From NCBI GenBank assembly GCA_942492055.1, contig CALODP010000002.1, positions 558,001 to 622,000 of the forward strand: 64,000 nucleotides of DNA, read 5' to 3'. A model generated the notes under the pieces. That model ran no database searches, had not been told where the DNA came from, and saw nothing but the letters and a program-made list of their open reading frames with translations. Position 1 is the stretch's first letter. Every line of letters starts with the position of its first letter. The DNA comes from CALODP01 sp942492055 (GTDB lineage: Bacteria; Bacteroidota; Ignavibacteria; Ignavibacteriales; Melioribacteraceae). Positions 60,161 to 64,000 of the stretch are shown one piece after another. The translations under genes were made by a program, and so were the position numbers.

Positions 60161-62356
60161 ATGGATAAATATATTTTCTATTTTGTGCCTATTGGTGCTG
60201 TGATAGCTTTGATATTCGCGTTTCAGTTTTACAGACAGATGAAGAAGGAGGATGAAGGAACAGAACGTATGAAAATAATCGCCGAACACGTTCGTGTAGG
60301 CGCGATGGCTTATTTGAAACAACAATATAAGATAGTTGGCTTATTTTTCTTGCTGATTACAATTCTCTTCTCTCTTCTCTCGTACGTGTTGGAAGTCCAA
60401 AATCCATGGGTTCCTTTTGCGTTTATTACCGGGGGATTCTTTTCCGGATTGGCCGGTTTTTTCGGAATGAAAACCGCTACCTACGCCTCTTCCCGTACGG
60501 CAAGCGCTGCCAGATTTTCTTTGAATAAAGGATTGAGGATAGCCTTTAGAAGCGGGGCGGTAATGGGACTTGTAGTTGTAGGGCTAGGATTGCTCGATAT
60601 TTCAGTGTGGTTTGTTGTTCTGAAAAGCTTTTATCCTATTGATATCGGGGACGGACATAACATGGTTATAATTACCACAACTATGTTAACATTCGGAATG
60701 GGAGCTTCGGCTCAGGCTCTTTTCGCGAGAGTGGGAGGAGGAATATTTACAAAGGCCGCTGATGTAGGTGGAGATTTGGTAGGGAAAGTAGAAGCCGGTA
60801 TTCCTGAGGATGATCCGCGTAATCCTGCTACAATAGCTGATAATGTTGGTGATAATGTGGGAGACGTTGCCGGAATGGGGGCCGATTTGTATGAATCATA
60901 TTGTGGTTCTATTTTGGCCACAGCTGCTCTGGGAGCTTCCGCTTTTATCAAATCACCAGATTTGCAATTTAAAGCTGTTATTGCCCCTATGATTATTGCC
61001 GCATGCGGCATTCTTCTTTCTATTATCGGAATCTTTCTTGTAAGAACAAAAGAGGAGGCTACTCAACGGGATCTCTTGAAATCTCTTTCAAACGGAATTA
61101 ATATTAGCTCTCTTCTTATTGTGATAGTTTCTTTCTTCATAATAAAGGGTTTGGGAATCGAGAATCCGATTGGAATATGGGGAGCTATAGTAACCGGACT
61201 AATTACCGGAATAGTGATAGGGAAGGCAACCGAATATTATACATCAGCCTCGTTTGAGCCTACAAAACAAATAGCAAAAAGCTCCGAGACCGGGCCGGCT
61301 ACTGTTATCATTTCCGGTTTGGGAATCGGGATGATATCAACCGCTATTCCGGTGATGGCTGTAGTAACCGGAATTATTCTATCTTTCCTTTTCGCATCGG
61401 GATTCGATTTCAGTAATATGGGTATGGGGTTATACGGAATAGGAATTGCCGCGGTCGGGATGCTCTCTACATTAGGATTAACACTTGCTACAGATGCGTA
61501 TGGTCCGATAGCGGATAACGCCGGAGGTAATGCAGAAATGAGCGGATTAGGGCCGGAAGTAAGAGAAAGAACAGATGCCTTGGATTCACTTGGGAATACT
61601 ACCGCGGCAACGGGAAAAGGATTCGCGATAGGCTCTGCCGCTCTTACGGGGTTGGCTTTATTGGCTTCTTATATCGAGGAGCTAAGGGTGGGACTTATCA
61701 GAATAGGCACCGATGCTTTGGATATGGGAAACAACATACTCATTAAGCTTGAGGACGCGACCCTTGCGGACTTTATGAACTATTACGAAGTAACTTTAAT
61801 GAATCCGAAAGTACTTGTAGGAATATTTGTCGGAGCAATGATGGCTTTCGTATTTTGCGGATTAACTATGAACGCGGTAGGAAGAGCCGCCCAAAAGATG
61901 GTAGACGAAGTAAGAAGACAATTCAGAGAAATTCCCGGTATTCTGGAAGGGAAGAAGGATCCTGATTACGCAAAGTGTGTTGAGATATCTACCAAAGGGG
62001 CTCAAGCGGAAATGATAGTTCCTTCGATATTGGCAATATTGGTTCCGATAGCAATGGGAATAATTGTCGGGGTACCGGGAGTATTAGGTCTGTTAGTCGG
62101 TGGTTTGAGTTCCGGGTTTGTTTTGGCTGTATTTATGGCCAACTCCGGAGGAGCCTGGGATAACGCGAAGAAATATGTAGAAGAAGGGAATCTAGGGGGA
62201 AAAGGGTCTCCCAGTCATAAAGCAACGGTGATTGGGGATACCGTTGGTGATCCGTTTAAGGATACATCGGGGCCTAGTTTGAATATTCTTATCAAACTAA
62301 TGAGTATGGTTGCTATTGTTATGGCCGGGGTAACAGTTAGCTTTAGTTTGTTGTAA
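60161..62356 (+). CDS. hppA: Membrane-bound, K+-dependent-type ion-translocating pyrophosphatase
   Basis: 731 aa with about 16 membrane helices. Substrate-binding residues are intact: D201-V-G-G-D205-L-V-G-K209-V-E211, then DNVGDNVGDVAGMGADLYESY and a late DTVGDPFKDTSGPS. It couples PPi hydrolysis to H+ or Na+ pumping at the cytoplasmic membrane. In GNTTAATGKG, A482 and G485 occupy the positions that are Lys and Thr in K+-independent forms, so this one should be K+-dependent. Glu245 in the ESY motif is compatible with Na+- or H+-pumping members; ion choice is not decided. GGAG precedes the ATG. Confidence 0.95.
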   Translation: MDKYIFYFVPIGAVIALIFAFQFYRQMKKEDEGTERMKIIAEHVRVGAMAYLKQQYKIVGLFFLLITILFSLLSYVLEVQNPWVPFAFITGGFFSGLAGFFGMKTATYASSRTASAARFSLNKGLRIAFRSGAVMGLVVVGLGLLDISVWFVVLKSFYPIDIGDGHNMVIITTTMLTFGMGASAQALFARVGGGIFTKAADVGGDLVGKVEAGIPEDDPRNPATIADNVGDNVGDVAGMGADLYESYCGSILATAALGASAFIKSPDLQFKAVIAPMIIAACGILLSIIGIFLVRTKEEATQRDLLKSLSNGINISSLLIVIVSFFIIKGLGIENPIGIWGAIVTGLITGIVIGKATEYYTSASFEPTKQIAKSSETGPATVIISGLGIGMISTAIPVMAVVTGIILSFLFASGFDFSNMGMGLYGIGIAAVGMLSTLGLTLATDAYGPIADNAGGNAEMSGLGPEVRERTDALDSLGNTTAATGKGFAIGSAALTGLALLASYIEELRVGLIRIGTDALDMGNNILIKLEDATLADFMNYYEVTLMNPKVLVGIFVGAMMAFVFCGLTMNAVGRAAQKMVDEVRRQFREIPGILEGKKDPDYAKCVEISTKGAQAEMIVPSILAILVPIAMGIIVGVPGVLGLLVGGLSSGFVLAVFMANSGGAWDNAKKYVEEGNLGGKGSPSHKATVIGDTVGDPFKDTSGPSLNILIKLMSMVAIVMAGVTVSFSLL

Positions 62357-62899
62357 TAAATTGAAATAGAATTCTTTCCAAGAGCTACCGGATGAAATAT
62401 GGATGAGTAAAGTGAGTCCGGTAGCTTCTATCTCTTAATTTGTTGATAAATCGTAATGGAATAGCTGTTCATCGTTAGAGAATAGTGCTGCAAGGTTTTA
62501 ATCTTGCTATTCCGGATTTCGTTTTTCTTGTGTATAGTGATAAAACAGAGATGAAAGATTTCGATATTGAGATGATTTGTAACGATATTGACATGCCAAA
62601 TAATAATTCACAGATGTAAAGTGAAAAAGATGAAATGCAAAACGATTTTTTCATGATACTTTGCGAAATATTTGAGGTATCCAAGGATTTTTTTTGACTG
62701 CTATGGAAAATAATCGGCCTTCCGGATCATATTATTCGCATGAATTGTAAAATAAATGATTTCCAATGAAATTTTTTTCAATTGCTTTGTAGAAAAATAG
62801 GGATGCAAAATGATTTTGTTTCAATTCTTTATCATCTCTGAGTACTACAATAAGATATTCTATTGAGTCTGGTATATCGTGAAAGGATATTCGTAATAA
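62357..62899. other. Gene-free stretch after hppA
   Basis: It holds a hairpin (AGCTACCGGA/TCCGGTAGCT, 62383-62426) that probably ends hppA transcription, with a weak U-tract. Further on, ATGCAAAACGATTTT (62635) and ATGCAAAATGATTTT (62803) are near-identical 15-mers 168 bp apart. A 69-codon minus-strand reading around 62475-62684 has no family features. No gene is supported. Confidence 0.5.
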
Positions 62900-63223
62900 T
62901 TATAATCCCGATTGAGATATTCTAAAAGCCATTTCTCTGTATTTGGCTGCTTTCTTTCGATTGTTTTGTTTTTCGAAAAGGAGGCTAAGTTCAACTATTG
63001 AGTCGTAGTGATTGGGGTGAATAAAAAGAATTTTCGTGAAGAATTCTTCGGCTCTGGCGAAATCATTTTGATGAAAATGTATTTTACCCAAAAGGAACAT
63101 AGCTTCGAGGTTGTTAAAATCTTCTTTTAGAATTTGCTCACATAGAAGGCGCGCGTCGGAGTATTTTTTTAGTGAGATAGAATCTTTAGCTAGAGATAGT
63201 TTTGTTTGCACGGCTGTGTTCAT
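62900..63223 (-). CDS. Small TPR-like protein
   Basis: 107 aa. Two to three tetratricopeptide-like helix pairs are visible: LKKYSDARLLCEQILKEDFN, NLEAMFLLGKIHFHQNDFAR and AEEFFTKILFIHPNHYDS, with a final basic helix (KQNNRKKAAKYREMAFRIS). TPRs mediate protein binding; the partner is unknown. The chosen ATG at 63223 gives a clean repeat start; the longer reading to 63277 begins with an unlikely hydrophobic stretch. The clpP terminator separates it from clpP, so it needs its own promoter. Confidence 0.6.
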   Translation of the reverse strand: MNTAVQTKLSLAKDSISLKKYSDARLLCEQILKEDFNNLEAMFLLGKIHFHQNDFARAEEFFTKILFIHPNHYDSIVELSLLFEKQNNRKKAAKYREMAFRISQSGL

Positions 63224-63327
63224 AAGGGTTCCATTTTTTTTATGAATATAAATAAAAGGAATGATATTAAAAAACAATTATCTGCAACGAAAAAAGAATT
63301 GTTTTGTAGAGAGAGGTATAAAATAAA

Positions 63328-63351
63328 AAAGGCTACCGATTGGTAGCCTTT
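63328..63351 (-). terminator. Rho-independent terminator after clpP
   Basis: AAAGGCTACC pairs with GGTAGCCTTT over a 4-nt loop; on the minus strand a T-rich run follows (complement of A6 at 63325-63330). It lies 26 bp after the clpP stop. Confidence 0.88.
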
Positions 63352-63376
63352 CTATATTAATGACCTGATATAGGTC

Positions 63377-63988
63377 TTATTTTGCGGATCTTTTATCGAG
63401 AACGCTGTCGATAATTTTGTATTCAACAGCTTCAACGGAAGTCATGTATTTATCTCTATCGCAATCTTTAGTGATAGTTTCCATGTCCTTGCCAGTATGA
63501 TCAGCGAGAATTTGATAAATCGTATCTCTTGTTTTGATCATTTCCTTAGCGTGTATCTCAATATCAGAAGTTTGTCCTTGCAAACCACCAATCCAAGGTT
63601 GATGAATCATAATTTTGGAATGGGGGAGAGCAGATCTTTTTCCATCAGCGCCACCGGCTAATAATACAGCTCCCATGCTGGCTGCCAAACCGACACAAAT
63701 AGTAGCAACATCAGCTTTGATGTATTGCATAGTGTCGTAAATAGCCAAACCGGCCGAAACACTGCCTCCCGGAGAATTGATATACAATTTAATATCTTTA
63801 TCCGGATCTTCAGCTTCCAAAAAGAGGAGCTGAGCAATAATTAAGCTAGCAACATGATCATCAACACCAGTACCTAAGAAAATAATTCTTTCCCTTAGCA
63901 ATCGGGAAAAAATATCCATCCCTCTTTCACCACGTCCCGTCTGTTCAATAACATATGGAATCAATTGGTTGTAGATTTCAGGTTTCAT
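63377..63988 (-). CDS. clpP: ATP-dependent Clp protease proteolytic subunit
   Basis: 203 aa. Catalytic Ser104 (GLAASMGA), His129 (SKIMIHQP) and Asp179 (DRDKYM) form the triad; the NSPGGSVSAGLAIYDTM loop and the oligomer interfaces are present. It makes the 14-mer that degrades proteins fed by Clp ATPases. The start lies 12 bp from the right edge with GAGGAAT before the ATG. In many bacteria tig is upstream and clpX downstream; here a terminator directly after the gene shows clpX is not in the same transcript. Confidence 0.97.
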   Translation of the reverse strand: MKPEIYNQLIPYVIEQTGRGERGMDIFSRLLRERIIFLGTGVDDHVASLIIAQLLFLEAEDPDKDIKLYINSPGGSVSAGLAIYDTMQYIKADVATICVGLAASMGAVLLAGGADGKRSALPHSKIMIHQPWIGGLQGQTSDIEIHAKEMIKTRDTIYQILADHTGKDMETITKDCDRDKYMTSVEAVEYKIIDSVLDKRSAK

Positions 63989-64000
63989 TTATTCCTCGTC

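Noticed and set aside
62475..62684. Minus-strand 69-codon gene
   Set aside because: No ribosome-binding site, no family features and biased low-complexity composition.

Overview
The window is a 64 kb piece of an AT-rich bacterial chromosome, with ordinary housekeeping genes mixed with many secreted, membrane and uncharacterised proteins. Several traits point to an anaerobic or microaerophilic member of the FCB (Bacteroidota/Ignavibacteriota-like) group. One secreted protein carries a type IX secretion C-terminal domain of the 'NYPNPFNPST' kind. There are many lipoproteins and outer-membrane barrels, a group B-type [FeFe] hydrogenase, a rubrerythrin, Cys-rich anaerobe families (DUF523, DUF2148, YkgJ) and a membrane pyrophosphatase. 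I cannot name the species or phylum with certainty.

Layout. 1-0.5 kb: start of an [FeFe] hydrogenase and its thioredoxin-like ferredoxin (minus strand). 0.9-7 kb: small enzymes (DUF523, two double-GNAT proteins, an isoprenylcysteine-methyltransferase-like membrane protein, YkgJ, DUF2148, a phosphorylase-like protein) and a secreted barrel-like protein. 7-10.5 kb: a chimeric T9SS cargo protein, then a LytS/LytTR two-component pair. 10.6-17.2 kb: a Lys-rich secreted coiled-coil protein, rubrerythrin, an MBL-fold enzyme, an uncharacterised 600-aa protein and a DEAD-box helicase. 17.5-22.4 kb: a Rossmann methyltransferase-like protein, a 69-aa Cys/His protein, and a DUF2130/membrane/lipoprotein cluster. 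22.7-28 kb: tetR, LolA-like, DUF1302-like barrel and MMPL/RND exporter, with the same 28-bp operator-like site in front of the LolA-like gene and in front of the exporter. 28.1-35 kb: a probable metal-handling cassette (CDF zinc-type exporter, two half ABC exporters, an ArsP_2-type permease and a methyltransferase), with long leader hairpins before two of its genes.

35.0-37.9 kb is the most unusual part. It has only one gene, of unknown function, in almost 3 kb. Its leader holds stacked hairpins, a BoxA-like antitermination motif and about eight imperfect 20-22-bp A-rich repeats. Nested hairpins and extragenic palindromic repeats follow the gene.

37.9-45.4 kb: endonuclease III, then a self-contained 2-oxoacid dehydrogenase and lipoylation cluster (lpd, lipB, fused E1, E2 with two lipoyl domains, lipA). 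45.5-50.6 kb: a methyltransferase-like/HEAT fusion, a lipoprotein, and an AraC regulator that shares a 14-bp box with the OmpA-family gene downstream. 50.6-57.9 kb (minus strand): tRNA-Leu(CAA), glnS, gltX, a degenerate histidine kinase with three receiver domains, an AlaX-like editing protein and a DUF3298 lipoprotein. 57.9-64 kb: glycerate 2-kinase, an orphan protein, hppA, a TPR-like protein and clpP.

All calls come from reading the sequence and from memory of families. No search or folding program was run.
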